From: Synechococcus sp. CCY 0621
GTDB lineage: Bacteria > Cyanobacteriota > Cyanobacteriia > PCC-6307 > Cyanobiaceae
Direction: 5' to 3'
NCBI RefSeq assembly: GCF_019038465.1
Contig: NZ_JAFKRH010000031.1
Coordinates: forward strand, 1 to 64,000
Length of the DNA: 64,000 bases
Positions 35,617 to 44,198 of this stretch are shown piece by piece. Made by a program: the position numbers and the translations under genes. The notes under the pieces were generated by a model. It did no database searches, was not told the origin of the DNA, and worked only from the letters and a program-made list of their open reading frames with translations. Each line of letters begins with the position of its first letter. Positions within the stretch are counted from its first letter, which is position 1.

Positions 35617-36081
35617 TCAGGACGCCTGGAGGCCCCGCAGGGCCTCGAGGGCCTCGCGCCGGTGGGCCGGGCCGTCGAGCAGGTTGTTGAAGACGTGGCG
35701 GACCACCCCCTGGCCATCGATGACGTAGGTGACCCTGCCGGGCAGCAGGCCCAGCACGCTGGGCACGCCGAAGGCCTTGCGCAGCCGGTTGCCGCCATCC
35801 ACCAGCAAGGGGAACGGCAGCCGGTGACGGTTGGCGAAGCGCCGGTGGCTGGCGGCATCGTCGCCGCTGACGCCCCACACCGCGGCCCCGAGCTCCTGCA
35901 GGTCGGCGTAGCTGTCCCGGAAGGCGCAGGCCTCCATGGTGCAGCCGGGGGTGTCGTCCTTGGGGTAGAAGAACAGCACCAGGGCCCTGCCGTCCAGCTG
36001 GTCACTGCGCCGTTCCGTGCCGTCCTGGTCGGGCAGGGCGATCAGGGGGGCGGTGTCGCCGGGGGCGAGGGCTGGAGCCAC
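35617..36081 (-). CDS. Peroxiredoxin Q/BCP-type
   Basis: A thioredoxin-dependent peroxidase that reduces hydrogen peroxide and organic peroxides. The 154-residue product has FYPKDDTPGCTMEACAFRD with peroxidatic Cys47 and resolving Cys52 in the same helix, the atypical 2-Cys PrxQ arrangement, and VWGVSGDDAASHRRF. The GTG start gives MAPALAPGDTAPL, the usual PrxQ N-terminus; the open frame upstream is low-complexity and overlaps the divergent exonuclease start. It is probably cotranscribed with DUF1350. Confidence 0.92.
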   Translation of the reverse strand: MAPALAPGDTAPLIALPDQDGTERRSDQLDGRALVLFFYPKDDTPGCTMEACAFRDSYADLQELGAAVWGVSGDDAASHRRFANRHRLPFPLLVDGGNRLRKAFGVPSVLGLLPGRVTYVIDGQGVVRHVFNNLLDGPAHRREALEALRGLQAS

Positions 36082-36124
36082 GGAAGGCGGGGAGCACTGG
36101 GGGTTCGCCCAGCCTAGGAAGCAC

Positions 36125-36139
36125 GGCCCCGGTGGGGCC
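36125..36139. other. GC-rich inverted repeat between divergent prxQ and exonuclease genes
   Basis: GGCCCC and GGGGCC are separated by GGT, in the 101-base region that must hold both divergent promoters. No T-tract adjoins it, so it is not a terminator. It might be an operator, but in DNA this GC-rich chance is a real possibility. Confidence 0.2.
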
Positions 36140-36182
36140 TTGCCCGGCTTGCGACGATGGTGATGCGTGTGGACGGCGCCCG

Positions 36183-37049
36183 ATGCAGGAGCAACCCGGT
36201 CTCTGGCAGCAGAACGATCTGCTGGGCATGGCCGCGCCGGTTCCTGTCGAGCCGCCCCCCGCCGCCGCGATCCGCCCGGCCCCCCTGTCCCTGCCGGCCT
36301 GTGCCGGCCGCCCAGCACGGGCCCTGCCCCGGGTTCCGGAGACCCTGCTGATCCTCGACACGGAGACCACCGGACTCTCCAGCCTGCAGGGCCAGTGCAT
36401 CGAGGTGGGGGCGATCCTTTTCCATGTGCCCCACCGGGCCGTGCTCACCCAGGTGTCGTTCCTGATGCCCTGCGCCGCTAACGCCGCCGAGGGCATCAAC
36501 GGCATCCCCGCCGCCGTGACGCGCCTGGAGCAGCCCTGGCAGGACGCCCTGGCCTGCTTCCGGGCCATGGTGGCAGCCTCTGAGGCCCTGGTGGCCCACA
36601 ACGTCGCCTTCGACCGTCAGTGGTTCGGCCTGGGGCCGCTGCCGGTGCTGGATCGCCCCTGGATCTGCTCGATGGAGGACATCCGCTGGCCGGCGGAGCG
36701 CCAGCTGCGCAGCACCCCTTCCGTCCGTGATCTGGCCCTGGCCTACGGCGTGCCGGTGTGGGCGGCCCACCGTGCCCTGACCGACTGCATCTACCTGGCC
36801 CAGGTGTTCGAGCGCTGCACCGACCTGGAGGCCCTGTTGCAGGCCGCCCTGGAGCCCCGCAGCCTCTACCGGGCAGACCTTCCCTATGCCGAGCGTCACC
36901 GCGCCCGGGAAGCTGGCTTCCGCTGGAACGAAGCGGTGCCAAGGGCCTGGAGCCGACGACTGAGCCGGCGGGAGGCGGAGGCCTTGGCCTTTCCGGTCCA
37001 GTTGGTGCCCGATCCCTCCGCCACCGAAGTCCTGGCCAGAAGTGCCTGA
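36183..37049 (+). CDS. DnaQ-like 3'-5' exonuclease domain protein
   Basis: A 288-residue protein. Residues 1-55 are Pro/Ala-rich; an RNase T/DnaQ exonuclease fold follows with ExoI LILDTETTGLSS (Asp, Glu), ExoII AHNVAFDRQW (Asp) and ExoIII AHRALTDCIYL (His and Asp), that is, a complete DEDDh set. It could proofread for DnaE (coded at 49.8-53.3 kb), which in bacteria often depends on a separate epsilon-type exonuclease, or process RNA. A C-terminal 80-residue helical extension is of unknown role. The start MQEQPGLW was chosen over an upstream ATG at 36132. Confidence 0.85.
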   Translation: MQEQPGLWQQNDLLGMAAPVPVEPPPAAAIRPAPLSLPACAGRPARALPRVPETLLILDTETTGLSSLQGQCIEVGAILFHVPHRAVLTQVSFLMPCAANAAEGINGIPAAVTRLEQPWQDALACFRAMVAASEALVAHNVAFDRQWFGLGPLPVLDRPWICSMEDIRWPAERQLRSTPSVRDLALAYGVPVWAAHRALTDCIYLAQVFERCTDLEALLQAALEPRSLYRADLPYAERHRAREAGFRWNEAVPRAWSRRLSRREAEALAFPVQLVPDPSATEVLARSA

Positions 37050-37160
37050 GGCCGGCGCCAGATCTTCCGTTTTTGTTTCGATGGTTGAAGCAGATCCGGT
37101 GATCCGGGGCGCTTCGCCGCCGCCTCCCCACCCTTGGAGTGTTGTTTCGGCGCCGCCGTC

Positions 37161-37415
37161 ATGGTCACCCGGCTGCCAACCAGCTCCGGTGAGGGCGCCG
37201 AACCCGCGCAGCATCGCGTGCGCCGCTGGCAGACGGCCCGCACCTGGGCACGGCTGATCCGGGAGGCGGAAGCCCTCTGGCGGGTTGATGTCCGTGCCCT
37301 GCGCCGCCTGGCCTCCCAGGAGCTGTTCCAGCTGGTGCAGGAGGTGCCGCCCCGCCTGCGTCGGCGCGTCAACCTCTGGCTGGTGCGCTTCAACGTCGCC
37401 ACCCGGCTGCACTGA
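37161..37415 (+). CDS. Small basic hypothetical protein, 84 residues
   Basis: The sequence is Arg-, Leu- and Trp-rich (RWQTARTWARLIREAEALW, then RRLASQELFQLVQEVPPRL) and looks like three amphipathic helices. There is no signal peptide or metal motif. I do not recognise the family. Support comes from a protein-like composition and from lying in a 490-base gap on the same strand as the exonuclease gene, without a rival frame of similar quality. ATG at MVTRLPTS is used; an alternative start lies 27 bases upstream. Confidence 0.5.
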   Translation: MVTRLPTSSGEGAEPAQHRVRRWQTARTWARLIREAEALWRVDVRALRRLASQELFQLVQEVPPRLRRRVNLWLVRFNVATRLH

Positions 37416-37449
37416 CGCTTCGCCAGGCTCCGGCAACGCGATCCGGGCC

Positions 37450-37478
37450 AAAAAAAATCAGCTGATGGGACCAGCTGA
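37450..37478 (-). terminator. Intrinsic terminator downstream of tRNA-Pro
   Basis: On the minus strand TCAGCTG and CAGCTGA form a perfect 7-base stem with a 7-base loop, followed at once by eight T. It lies about 55 bases past the 3' end of the tRNA and is one of the two clearest intrinsic terminators in the window. Confidence 0.9.
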
Positions 37479-37533
37479 AGGAACGAACAACAACCGACGG
37501 CCCTTGGGCGGAACGTTCGGTCGACCGGCTGAA

Positions 37534-37607
37534 TCGGAGCGGCGGGATTCGAACCCACGACCCCCACTACCCCAAAGTGGTGCGCTACCAAGCTGCGCTA
37601 CGCCCCG
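37534..37607 (-). tRNA. tRNA-Pro (anticodon GGG)
   Basis: The minus-strand sequence folds as a complete cloverleaf: acceptor CGGGGCG pairing with CGCTCCG (one G-T pair), D arm with AGCTTGGTAGC, anticodon stem CCACT/AGTGG around the loop TTGGGGT, and T arm with GGGTTCGAATCCC. The discriminator base is A and no CCA is encoded. It reads CCC and CCU proline codons; CCC is heavily used in this GC-rich DNA. The terminator described separately follows. Confidence 0.96.
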
Positions 37608-37621
37608 GCGGAATGAAGCTA

Positions 37622-37978
37622 TCACAGCGTCCTGGGGGTGCCGCGGCGTCTGGACAGGCGCCGCATCAGGCGATTGGTGAGGCGCTGGCGCCCCATCACC
37701 GTGTAGCCACAGAGACGCTCGCGCCGGGCCATCAGCCGCAGCTCCGCCAGCCCCATCGTGGCCAGCTGCAGTTCCGGCAGCCGCTGCCAGGCCATCGACG
37801 GCAGGGGCAGCTCGGAGCCTTCCCGACCCTCCCTGAAGCCCTTCAGGGCGCCGCCGGCCATCCATTCCGGTACCAGCACGAACAGCACGGCCAGCAGGCC
37901 GTAGAGCTCCACCAGCCCCTTTGGCAGCGGATGCAGCTGGCGCCTGGGCTCGTCCCGGTCCTCGGCGGGGTCTTTCAC
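37622..37978 (-). CDS. Membrane-anchored hypothetical protein with Rho-N/SAP-like C-terminus
   Basis: A 118-residue protein. One hydrophobic segment (LVELYGLLAVLFVLVPEWM) lies near residue 30. The C-terminal half runs MGLAELRLMARRERLCGYTVMGRQRLTNRLMRRL, resembling the two-helix LxxLRxLAxxxGIxGYSxxxKxxLIxxL pattern of Rho-N/HeH nucleic-acid-binding motifs. That likeness is by eye only. The GTG start overlaps the stop of the 53-residue gene upstream (GTGA). It is the last of three overlapping genes and ends 15 bases before tRNA-Pro, so read-through could co-express the tRNA. Confidence 0.65.
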   Translation of the reverse strand: MKDPAEDRDEPRRQLHPLPKGLVELYGLLAVLFVLVPEWMAGGALKGFREGREGSELPLPSMAWQRLPELQLATMGLAELRLMARRERLCGYTVMGRQRLTNRLMRRLSRRRGTPRTL

Positions 37979-38136
37979 GAGAGGAAGGTCGGCGCCTGGG
38001 CACTGGGCCCCTGGCGCCACTGCAGCGGCGGTTCGCCGGAGGGATGCAGACGCACGGTCCAGAAGGCCAGGGCGAAGCAGATCCCGACGGCGGCGATCAG
38101 GGCCACGATCACCACCCGATCGGAGAGGGGCTTCAT
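37975..38136 (-). CDS. 53-residue single-pass membrane protein
   Basis: A very small gene: ATG then KPLSDR, one hydrophobic helix (VVIVALIAAVGICFALAFW) and a short polar tail ending FLS. Its ATG overlaps the stop of the MliC-like gene by four bases (ATGA) and its TGA overlaps the next GTG by four bases. This double overlap supports a real translated gene, although the family is unknown. Topology is probably a short cytoplasmic N-terminus with the tail outside. Confidence 0.65.
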   Translation of the reverse strand: MKPLSDRVVIVALIAAVGICFALAFWTVRLHPSGEPPLQWRQGPSAQAPTFLS

Positions 38137-38441
38137 ACCTGTTCGCTGCGTACGCAGATGCGTCGACTGGGCAGCTGTTCGAGGGTGAGTTCATCGCCGC
38201 GCAGGATCACCCGCAGGCTCTCGTTCTGGTAGCGAAGGCCCGGAGCGTCCGATTCCTCCCGGAACAGGGTCGACCGGGTGCGGCCGGCGATCAAGGAGGC
38301 CTGGGAGGCGTTGCGCTCCAGCACCACCGAGACGCGGTCACCGCAGAGGAACCGTTCGCGGATGTCGTAGTTCTCCCACCAGGGGGACTGCATCGCCAGC
38401 AGGGGAAGGAGTCCGAGCGCGAGCAGCGGGGGGGCGGCCAT
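38133..38441 (-). CDS. Exported MliC-like (lysozyme-inhibitor-like) small protein
   Basis: A 102-residue protein with a signal peptide (PPLLALGLLPLLAMQ) and a small beta-rich domain: FLCGDRVSVVLERNASQASLI, then APGLRYQNESLRVILRGDELTLEQ, and a second Cys in RRICVRSE. The SxGxRY...GDExxLE pattern resembles MliC/PliC, periplasmic or membrane inhibitors of C-type lysozyme; the match is partial, so the call is tentative. The start at MAAPPLLAL leaves 11 bases to msrA; a longer frame would overlap msrA. It heads an overlapping three-gene unit. Confidence 0.6.
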   Translation of the reverse strand: MAAPPLLALGLLPLLAMQSPWWENYDIRERFLCGDRVSVVLERNASQASLIAGRTRSTLFREESDAPGLRYQNESLRVILRGDELTLEQLPSRRICVRSEQV

Positions 38442-38452
38442 GGAGGGGGCGA

Positions 38453-39169
38453 TCAGACGAGGGCGATCGGCGCATTGTCGCCGCGAAGGACGCAATGGGG
38501 GATGGCCCAGTCATAGCTTTCCCACACGCTGGCGGGAAGGAGATAGGTGGCGCCGGGGAAGGGGCCGAGGCGGAGGCCCGTGGGCTGGGCGGAGCAGTAG
38601 GGGCGGCTTCCGGGCTTGGCCAGGTACTGCTGGTGGTAGGGCTCGGCGAAGTGGAAGCGTCTGCCGGCGCCGATCTCGGTGGTGATGGCTCCAGCCCCGG
38701 CGGCATCGAGAGCCGCCTGGTAGGCCTGGCGGCTGGCCTCGGCGAGGGCCAGCAGGGCGGGATCGTCCACGAAGATGGCGGATCGGTACTGGCTGCCGCG
38801 GTCATTGCCCTGGCGGTTGCCCTGGGTGGGGTCGTGGCACTCCCAGAACAGCTTGAGCAGATCGGCGAAGGAGACGCGCTCCGTGTCCCACACCACCCGC
38901 ACCACCTCGGCATGGCCGCTGCGGCCGCTGCAGACCTGCTCGTAGGTGGGGGAGGCCAGCTGGCCACCGGCATAGCCCACCGCGGTGGTGACCACTCCGG
39001 GCAGGCGCCAGAAGCCCTTCTCCGCCCCCCAGAAGCAGCCGCAGCCGAACTGGGCCTCCGCCTGGGCCTCCGTCAGCGGGGCCGCCAGCGGGGTGCCCAG
39101 CACGGCGTGGACGCCCGCGGTACCCGTGTTGCCAGCGCTGCCCGAAGGGCTGTTGAAGAGGCCGAACAA
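38453..39169 (-). CDS. msrA: Peptide methionine-(S)-sulfoxide reductase
   Basis: It repairs oxidised methionine in proteins. The 238-residue product has the catalytic FGCGCFWGAEKGFWRLPGV near residue 41, GYAGG, PTYEQVCSGRSGHAEVV and the QYRSAIF strand, all standard MsrA. A C-terminal extension of about 35 residues (YLLPASVWESYDWAIPHC) goes beyond the E. coli core and carries a Cys that might serve as recycling thiol. It lies 11 bases upstream of the MliC-like gene and may be cotranscribed. Confidence 0.94.
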   Translation of the reverse strand: MFGLFNSPSGSAGNTGTAGVHAVLGTPLAAPLTEAQAEAQFGCGCFWGAEKGFWRLPGVVTTAVGYAGGQLASPTYEQVCSGRSGHAEVVRVVWDTERVSFADLLKLFWECHDPTQGNRQGNDRGSQYRSAIFVDDPALLALAEASRQAYQAALDAAGAGAITTEIGAGRRFHFAEPYHQQYLAKPGSRPYCSAQPTGLRLGPFPGATYLLPASVWESYDWAIPHCVLRGDNAPIALV

Positions 39170-39195
39170 GGTGATGTGCCGTCAGGGACCCAACC

Positions 39196-39474
39196 CTAGG
39201 AAGCCCCCTGACGGTCCTGTTGCGGCACCAGGGCGATGTGGTTGAGCAGGGTGGTGATGAAGGCGAACAGCAGGAAGGGCAGCGACAGCACCAGGATCAG
39301 GCCCACCCCCACCAGGGCGAACAGGGGCCGGCTCGCCCCCATCAGGGCCAGACCCGCTGCCAGGCTCACGAAGATCACGGCCATCCAGATCAGCACCTGG
39401 CCGTAGATGTCACCGAAGGTCAGGGTGCAGCGAACGTTGAGCGTCTGGCTGAGGGGCGACGGGGTGGGGGCCAT
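39196..39474 (-). CDS. Small two-helix membrane protein
   Basis: A 92-residue protein with two long hydrophobic segments (VLIWMAVIFVSLAAGLALMG and LFALVGVGLILVLSLPFLLF) and a short polar tail. No known family is recognised. The ATG MAPTPSPLS is used instead of one 57 bases upstream. It lies 26 bases before msrA on the same strand; 129 bases separate it from the ABC exporter. Confidence 0.65.
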   Translation of the reverse strand: MAPTPSPLSQTLNVRCTLTFGDIYGQVLIWMAVIFVSLAAGLALMGASRPLFALVGVGLILVLSLPFLLFAFITTLLNHIALVPQQDRQGAS

Positions 39475-39603
39475 GGGAACGGCGTGGCAGGCGGTGAGGG
39501 AACCACGGCCCTTCCAGGTAAGCCCAGCCACCGCCCCTCGATGGTGGAACTCAACAACTGTTAGAAACCTCGCCCAGCTGGCGCCAGGGGCTCTGCGGTC
39601 CGC

Positions 39604-41352
39604 TCAGGCAGCCTGCAGCTGGCGAACCGCCTCTTCCCGGTCCCAGAGACGGCGGTAGGTGCCCTCCTGCTGCAGCAGGTCGTTGTGGTGGCCCTCCTGG
39701 ACGAGGTGACCCCCTTCCAGCACCAGGATCCGGTCGCAGGCTGCCGCCGCCGAGAGCTGGTGGCTGATCATCACCACCGTGCGGCGCTGCTCCTCGCGCA
39801 CCGAACGCAGAATCCCTGCCGCCGTGTTGTTGTCGACACTGGCCAGGGCGTCATCGAGCACCAGCAGGGGGGCCTCGACCAGCAACGCCCGCCCCAGGGC
39901 GGTGCGCTGGCGCTGGCCGCCGCTCAGGGTGATGCCCCGCTCCCCCACCAGGGTGCGGTAGCCATCGGGGAAGCCCTTGATGTCCCCCTCCAGCCGGGCC
40001 TGGCGGGCGGCCTCCTCCACCCGCTCCATGCCGGCCTCGGGATCGCCGTAGCGCAGGTTGTCGGCCAGGCTGGCGGTGAACAGGTACCCCTCCTGGGGCA
40101 CCAAGGCCACCTGGCGCCGCAGATCGCCCAGCTGCAGCCGGGTGACGTCGACCCCATCGAGGAACAGCTGGCCGGCGGGCACTTCCACCATCCGGCCCAG
40201 GGCCCGGGCCAGGGTGGTCTTGCCGCAACCCACAGGCCCCACCACCGCCACCAGCTCACCGGGGTGGATTTCGAAGCTGAGGTCCTCCAGCGCCGGCCGC
40301 TCCGCCCCCGGGTAACGGACCGTGAGTCCCCTGGCCACGACGGCGCCGAGGGCCGGGCGACCGGGGGACAGGGGATCGGCGGGCGACACGATCGCGGGGG
40401 GGTGGCTGAGCAGGGCTTCGACCCGCTCCAGGCTCACCTGGCCGGTCTGGAAGGTGTTGAGCGTGAAGCCCAGCAGGGCGGTCGGGAAGACCAGGCGCTC
40501 CACGAACAGGATCAGGGCCACCAGATCGCCGATGCTGAGCCGACCGCTTTCCAGCTGGCCGCTGCCCAGGGCCAGCAGCAGCAGCAGGCTGAGGGAGGCG
40601 ATTCCCTCCAGCAGGGGAAACAGGGTGCTGCGGGTGCGGGCCAGGGAGAGCTGGGCATCCAGATACACCTTGTTGAGGTCGGCGAAGGCCTTCTCCTCGG
40701 TGGCCTCCTGGCCGTAGATCTTGATGGCGCCGATGCCGCTGAGATCCTCCTGGACCAGATCGCTGAGGTTGGCGAGCACCTCCTGCTGGCGGCGCTGCTG
40801 CTTCATCATGCGGCCGCCGAACAGGCGCACCACCATCAGCATGCCGGGGTAGAGGGACACCGCCGCCAGGCTCAGCAGGGGGTCGATCGCCAGCATCGCC
40901 GGCAGGGTGAGGGCATAGGCCAGCACCGTGTTGGTCAGGCTGAGCAGGGCGAAACCCAGCAGCCGCCGGATGTTCTCCACATCACTGGTGGCCCGGCTGA
41001 TCACCTCGCCGCTGCCGGTGGTCTGCACCCAGCCGGGGTCCTGGGTGAGCACGTGGTCGAAGATCCGCTCCTTGAGGCTCGCCTCCACCTGCCGGCCGAC
41101 CCCGAACACCAGCATGCGCGAATAGAGGCGGGTGGCCCCCATCACCGTGGCCATCACGATGATCAGACCCGCCACACCGAGCACATCGCCGAGCACGAAG
41201 CCGGGCTTGAGCGCGTTGATCGTCTGCCGCACCACCAGGGGGATCGCCACCCCGAGCAGGTTGACCACCACCAGGGCGCCGGCCCCCACCAGCACCGTGC
41301 GCCTGTGGGGCCGGAGGTAGCGCCCGATCAGATCCAGCCGCAGGGCGCTCAT
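39604..41352 (-). CDS. ABC exporter, fused membrane and ATPase domains (MsbA-like half-transporter)
   Basis: A 582-residue half-transporter that should act as a homodimer or heterodimer in the membrane. The N-terminal ABC type 1 membrane domain has six hydrophobic helices (about 1-310). The ATPase has Walker A VGPVGCGKTTLARAL, Q-loop ALVPQEGYLF, signature LSGGQRQRTALGRALL and Walker B LLVLDDALASVD. Substrates of this group include lipids, peptides and drugs; none can be assigned. ATG at MSALRLDLIG was chosen; another lies 18 bases upstream. A divergent DUF3288 gene starts 55 bases away. Confidence 0.9.
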   Translation of the reverse strand: MSALRLDLIGRYLRPHRRTVLVGAGALVVVNLLGVAIPLVVRQTINALKPGFVLGDVLGVAGLIIVMATVMGATRLYSRMLVFGVGRQVEASLKERIFDHVLTQDPGWVQTTGSGEVISRATSDVENIRRLLGFALLSLTNTVLAYALTLPAMLAIDPLLSLAAVSLYPGMLMVVRLFGGRMMKQQRRQQEVLANLSDLVQEDLSGIGAIKIYGQEATEEKAFADLNKVYLDAQLSLARTRSTLFPLLEGIASLSLLLLLALGSGQLESGRLSIGDLVALILFVERLVFPTALLGFTLNTFQTGQVSLERVEALLSHPPAIVSPADPLSPGRPALGAVVARGLTVRYPGAERPALEDLSFEIHPGELVAVVGPVGCGKTTLARALGRMVEVPAGQLFLDGVDVTRLQLGDLRRQVALVPQEGYLFTASLADNLRYGDPEAGMERVEEAARQARLEGDIKGFPDGYRTLVGERGITLSGGQRQRTALGRALLVEAPLLVLDDALASVDNNTAAGILRSVREEQRRTVVMISHQLSAAAACDRILVLEGGHLVQEGHHNDLLQQEGTYRRLWDREEAVRQLQAA

Positions 41353-41407
41353 GCAGGACGGACGGGACATCGGGAGCCCCTAACCTAGGCATCGCTCCCC
41401 AGGGTCC

Positions 41408-41716
41408 ATGGACGACCAGAACCATCCCCTCCATGCCAGCGACCGGGAGACGGTCGACAGGCTGCTGGCGGTGGAGCGCCCCCAGGACGAGCACCTGGTC
41501 GATGCTGCCAGGCTGCAGATGCGCTACGCGGGTTTCCCCGGAGCCGCCGACATCCGCGATGACCTGGACAAAATCCTGCGGCTCTGGGGGCTGGACGGCG
41601 AGGCGCTCCATGGCCGTACCCGCGCCATCTGGGCAGCAGGGTTCCGGCCGGGCGCCGCTCCGGTGGCTGAGGCGGTGGGTTCCGGTTTCGATACCTCCTC
41701 CGACGACGCCGGCTGA
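41408..41716 (+). CDS. DUF3288 family protein
   Basis: A 102-residue soluble protein of a family I know from cyanobacteria: DQNHPLHASDRETVDRLLAVE at the N-terminus, then DAARLQMRYAGFPGAADIRDDLDKIL, LRLWGL and a disordered acidic tail. Function is unknown. The start ATG has a clean gap to the divergent ABC gene. A strong terminator follows 77 bases after its stop. Confidence 0.75.
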   Translation: MDDQNHPLHASDRETVDRLLAVERPQDEHLVDAARLQMRYAGFPGAADIRDDLDKILRLWGLDGEALHGRTRAIWAAGFRPGAAPVAEAVGSGFDTSSDDAG

Positions 41717-41793
41717 GCCGGCAGGCGCCGATTATCGGCCTGTTGGTCAGAATGGAGCTCCTCAGGCGATAGTGGTGGCGTCCCCATCACCCG

Positions 41794-41827
41794 GCCCGGT
41801 GTGCTCTGCACCCGGGCTATTTTTTTT
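41794..41827 (+). terminator. Intrinsic terminator between DUF3288 gene and trpD
   Basis: GCCCGGTGTGC pairs with GCACCCGGGC through a 10-base stem with one bulged T and a TCT loop, followed by TA and eight T. It ends 84 bases before the trpD ATG. It most likely ends the DUF3288 transcript. An attenuator of trpD was considered; the short ORF just before it (MELLRR) has no Trp codon. Confidence 0.88.
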
Positions 41828-41911
41828 GGGATCCTGCTTTCCGTGGCCTGAATGGCCTCAAGGGCTGAAGCTGCGTCCCTTAAGTTGCCGCTGACGGTTC
41901 AGCTTTCGGTG

Positions 41912-42952
41912 ATGCCTGCCTCTCCCGCCTGGCCCCAGTTGCTGGAGCAGCTTCTGTGCGGCCAGGACCTCCAGGCCGACCAGGCCGAGGCCCTGATGCG
42001 GGGCTGGCTGGCCGGTGCCATCGATCCCGTGCTGACCGGGGCGTTGCTGGCGGCCCTACGGGCCAAGGGCACCAGCGGTGAGGAGCTGGCGGCGATGGCT
42101 GCCGTGCTGCGGGAGGCCTGCCCCCTGCCAGGAGAGCGGCCACCGCTGGAGCTGATCGACACCTGTGGCACCGGCGGCGCCGGCGCCGACAGCTTCAACA
42201 TCTCCACGGCCGTGGCCTTCACGGCGGCCGCCTGCGGGGCCCATGTGGCCAAGCATGGCAACCGCAGTGCCAGCGGCCGCGTCGGATCGGCCGACGTGCT
42301 CGAGGCCCTGGGCCTGCAGCTGGGGGCCCCGCTGGCGACGGTGGTGGAGGCCCTGCCACGGACCGGCGTGACCTTTCTGTTCGCCCCGGGCTGGCACCCC
42401 GCCCTGGTGGGGATGGCCCCCCTGCGCCGCAGCCTCGGCGTGCGCACCGTCTTCAACCTGCTCGGACCGCTCGTCAATCCCCTCACCCCCGAGGCCCAGG
42501 TGCTGGGTGTGGCCCGGCCCGACCTGCTCGATCCGATGGCCGACGCCCTGCGTCGCCTCGGCCAGCGGCGCGCCATCGTCGTCCATGGCCATGGCGGCCT
42601 GGATGAAGCCACCCTCTCGGGTCGCAGTGAGCTGCGCCTCCTGGAGGACGGCGTGGTGCGCAGCGAGTGGCTCGATCCTGCGGCCCTGGGGTTGGCGCCC
42701 GCCGATCTGGAGGCGCTCAGGGGCGGGGATGTGGTGGCCAATCGTCTGATCCTGGAGGACGTTCTGCAGGGACGGGGCACCCAGGCCCAGGCGGATGTGG
42801 TGGCCCTCAACGCTGCCCTGGTGCTCAAGGCGGCCGGGCTGGAGCCGTCCATCGCCGCAGGCCTGGTACGGGCTCGCCAGGCCCTGGCTGATGGCAGCGC
42901 CTGGGCGAGGCTGGAGGCGCTGCGGGCCGCGCTGTCGGGGTCTGAAGGATGA
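41912..42952 (+). CDS. trpD: Anthranilate phosphoribosyltransferase
   Basis: It joins anthranilate to PRPP, the second step of tryptophan synthesis. The 346-residue product matches Trp[22 protein letters not shown] with the PRPP loop near residue 85, [32 protein letters not shown] and [13 protein letters not shown] at MPASPAWPQ is used; an in-frame start 60 bases earlier lies close to the terminator and adds no homologous sequence. The stop overlaps carA by four bases (ATGA). Confidence 0.95.
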   Translation: MPASPAWPQLLEQLLCGQDLQADQAEALMRGWLAGAIDPVLTGALLAALRAKGTSGEELAAMAAVLREACPLPGERPPLELIDTCGTGGAGADSFNISTAVAFTAAACGAHVAKHGNRSASGRVGSADVLEALGLQLGAPLATVVEALPRTGVTFLFAPGWHPALVGMAPLRRSLGVRTVFNLLGPLVNPLTPEAQVLGVARPDLLDPMADALRRLGQRRAIVVHGHGGLDEATLSGRSELRLLEDGVVRSEWLDPAALGLAPADLEALRGGDVVANRLILEDVLQGRGTQAQADVVALNAALVLKAAGLEPSIAAGLVRARQALADGSAWARLEALRAALSGSEG

Positions 42953-44130
42953 TCAGGGTTCCTGCCGACGCCACCCTGGACACCCCTCAGGAGGGCCCTG
43001 CCGTGCCCAGACCCGCCGTGCTTGTCCTGGCCGATGGCACCGTGCTGCGGGGCCTGGCCTGCGGGGCCCGTGGTCGCGTCTGCGGCGAGGTGGTCTTCAA
43101 CACCGGCATGACCGGTTACCAGGAGGTGCTCACCGATCCGAGCTACGCCGGCCAGCTGATCACCTTCACCTATCCGGAGCTCGGCAACACCGGCGTCAAC
43201 GGCGAGGATCTGGAGGCGGACAAGGCCCATGCCCGCGGCTGCATCGTGCGTCAGCTTGCCCCTCGACCCAGCAACTGGCGCTGTGAGGAGACCCTCGACG
43301 ACTGGCTGAGCCGCCAGGGGGTGGTGGGCATTCGCGGCGTCGACACCCGTGCCCTGGTGCGCCACCTGCGCGAGGGCGGCGCCATCAATGGCGCCATCGC
43401 CAGCGACGGCACCGATCCAGCCACCCTGCTGCAGGAGGTGCTGGCCACCCCGGCCATGGATGGCCTCAACCTCGCGGCCCGGGTCAGCACCAGGGAGCCT
43501 TACACCTGGCGCCGCCCCTGCTCGGCCCCCTTCGACACCAGGCTCCAGCCCGCTCCAGAGCGCCCCTACCGGGTGGTGGCGATCGATTTCGGCATCAAGC
43601 GCGCCATCCTCGAGCGTCTGGTGGCCCACGGCTGTGAGGTCACCGTGCTGCCGGCCGATGCCTGCCTGGAGCAGGTGCTGGCGCTGGAACCGGAGGGGGT
43701 GTTCCTCTCCAACGGCCCGGGGGATCCAGCCGCGGTGCGAGAAGGAATCGGCCTGGCCCGCGACCTGCTGCAGCAACCGCAGTTGCCGGTCTTCGGCATC
43801 TGCCTCGGCCACCAGATCCTTGGTCTGGCCCTCGGGGGCCGCAGCTTCAAGCTCGGCTACGGCCACCGCGGCCTCAACCACCCCTGTGGCTCCCCCGGTT
43901 CGGTGGAGATCACGAGCCAGAACCACGGCTTCGCCCTCGATCCGGATTCCCTGCCGGCCGAACGGGTGCGGATCACCCACCGCAACCTCAACGACCACAC
44001 GGTGGCGGCGCTGGAACTGCGCAACCAGCCGGTGTTCGGCATCCAGTACCACCCCGAGGCCAGTCCCGGTCCCCACGACGCCGACCACCACTTCGCCCGG
44101 TTCGCGGCGCTGATGGCGGAACGGCGCTGA
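42949..44130 (+). CDS. carA: Carbamoyl-phosphate synthase small (glutaminase) subunit
   Basis: It hydrolyses glutamine and passes ammonia to CarB for carbamoyl phosphate, used for arginine and pyrimidines. The 393-residue product has [34 protein letters not shown], and the class I amidotransferase domain with nucleophile Cys in [15 protein letters not shown] and the His-Glu in [10 protein letters not shown]. It is translationally coupled to trpD. carB is not in the window. Confidence 0.96.
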   Translation: MIRVPADATLDTPQEGPAVPRPAVLVLADGTVLRGLACGARGRVCGEVVFNTGMTGYQEVLTDPSYAGQLITFTYPELGNTGVNGEDLEADKAHARGCIVRQLAPRPSNWRCEETLDDWLSRQGVVGIRGVDTRALVRHLREGGAINGAIASDGTDPATLLQEVLATPAMDGLNLAARVSTREPYTWRRPCSAPFDTRLQPAPERPYRVVAIDFGIKRAILERLVAHGCEVTVLPADACLEQVLALEPEGVFLSNGPGDPAAVREGIGLARDLLQQPQLPVFGICLGHQILGLALGGRSFKLGYGHRGLNHPCGSPGSVEITSQNHGFALDPDSLPAERVRITHRNLNDHTVAALELRNQPVFGIQYHPEASPGPHDADHHFARFAALMAERR

Positions 44131-44198
44131 ATCGGCACGTTTCATTGCGGTTGCCGCATTCGGGATAGGGGTCTCTACAGTTCGGCGCGTTCAACACC

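Noticed and set aside
41717-41911. trpD attenuator or leader peptide
   Set aside because: The hairpin plus T-tract is a good terminator, but there is only one stem and no leader ORF containing Trp codons; the two TGG triplets lie after the stop of a six-codon ORF.
41899-44145. Long minus-strand open frame opposite trpD and carA
   Set aside because: Antisense to clear enzymes with full motifs; the product has no protein-like pattern.
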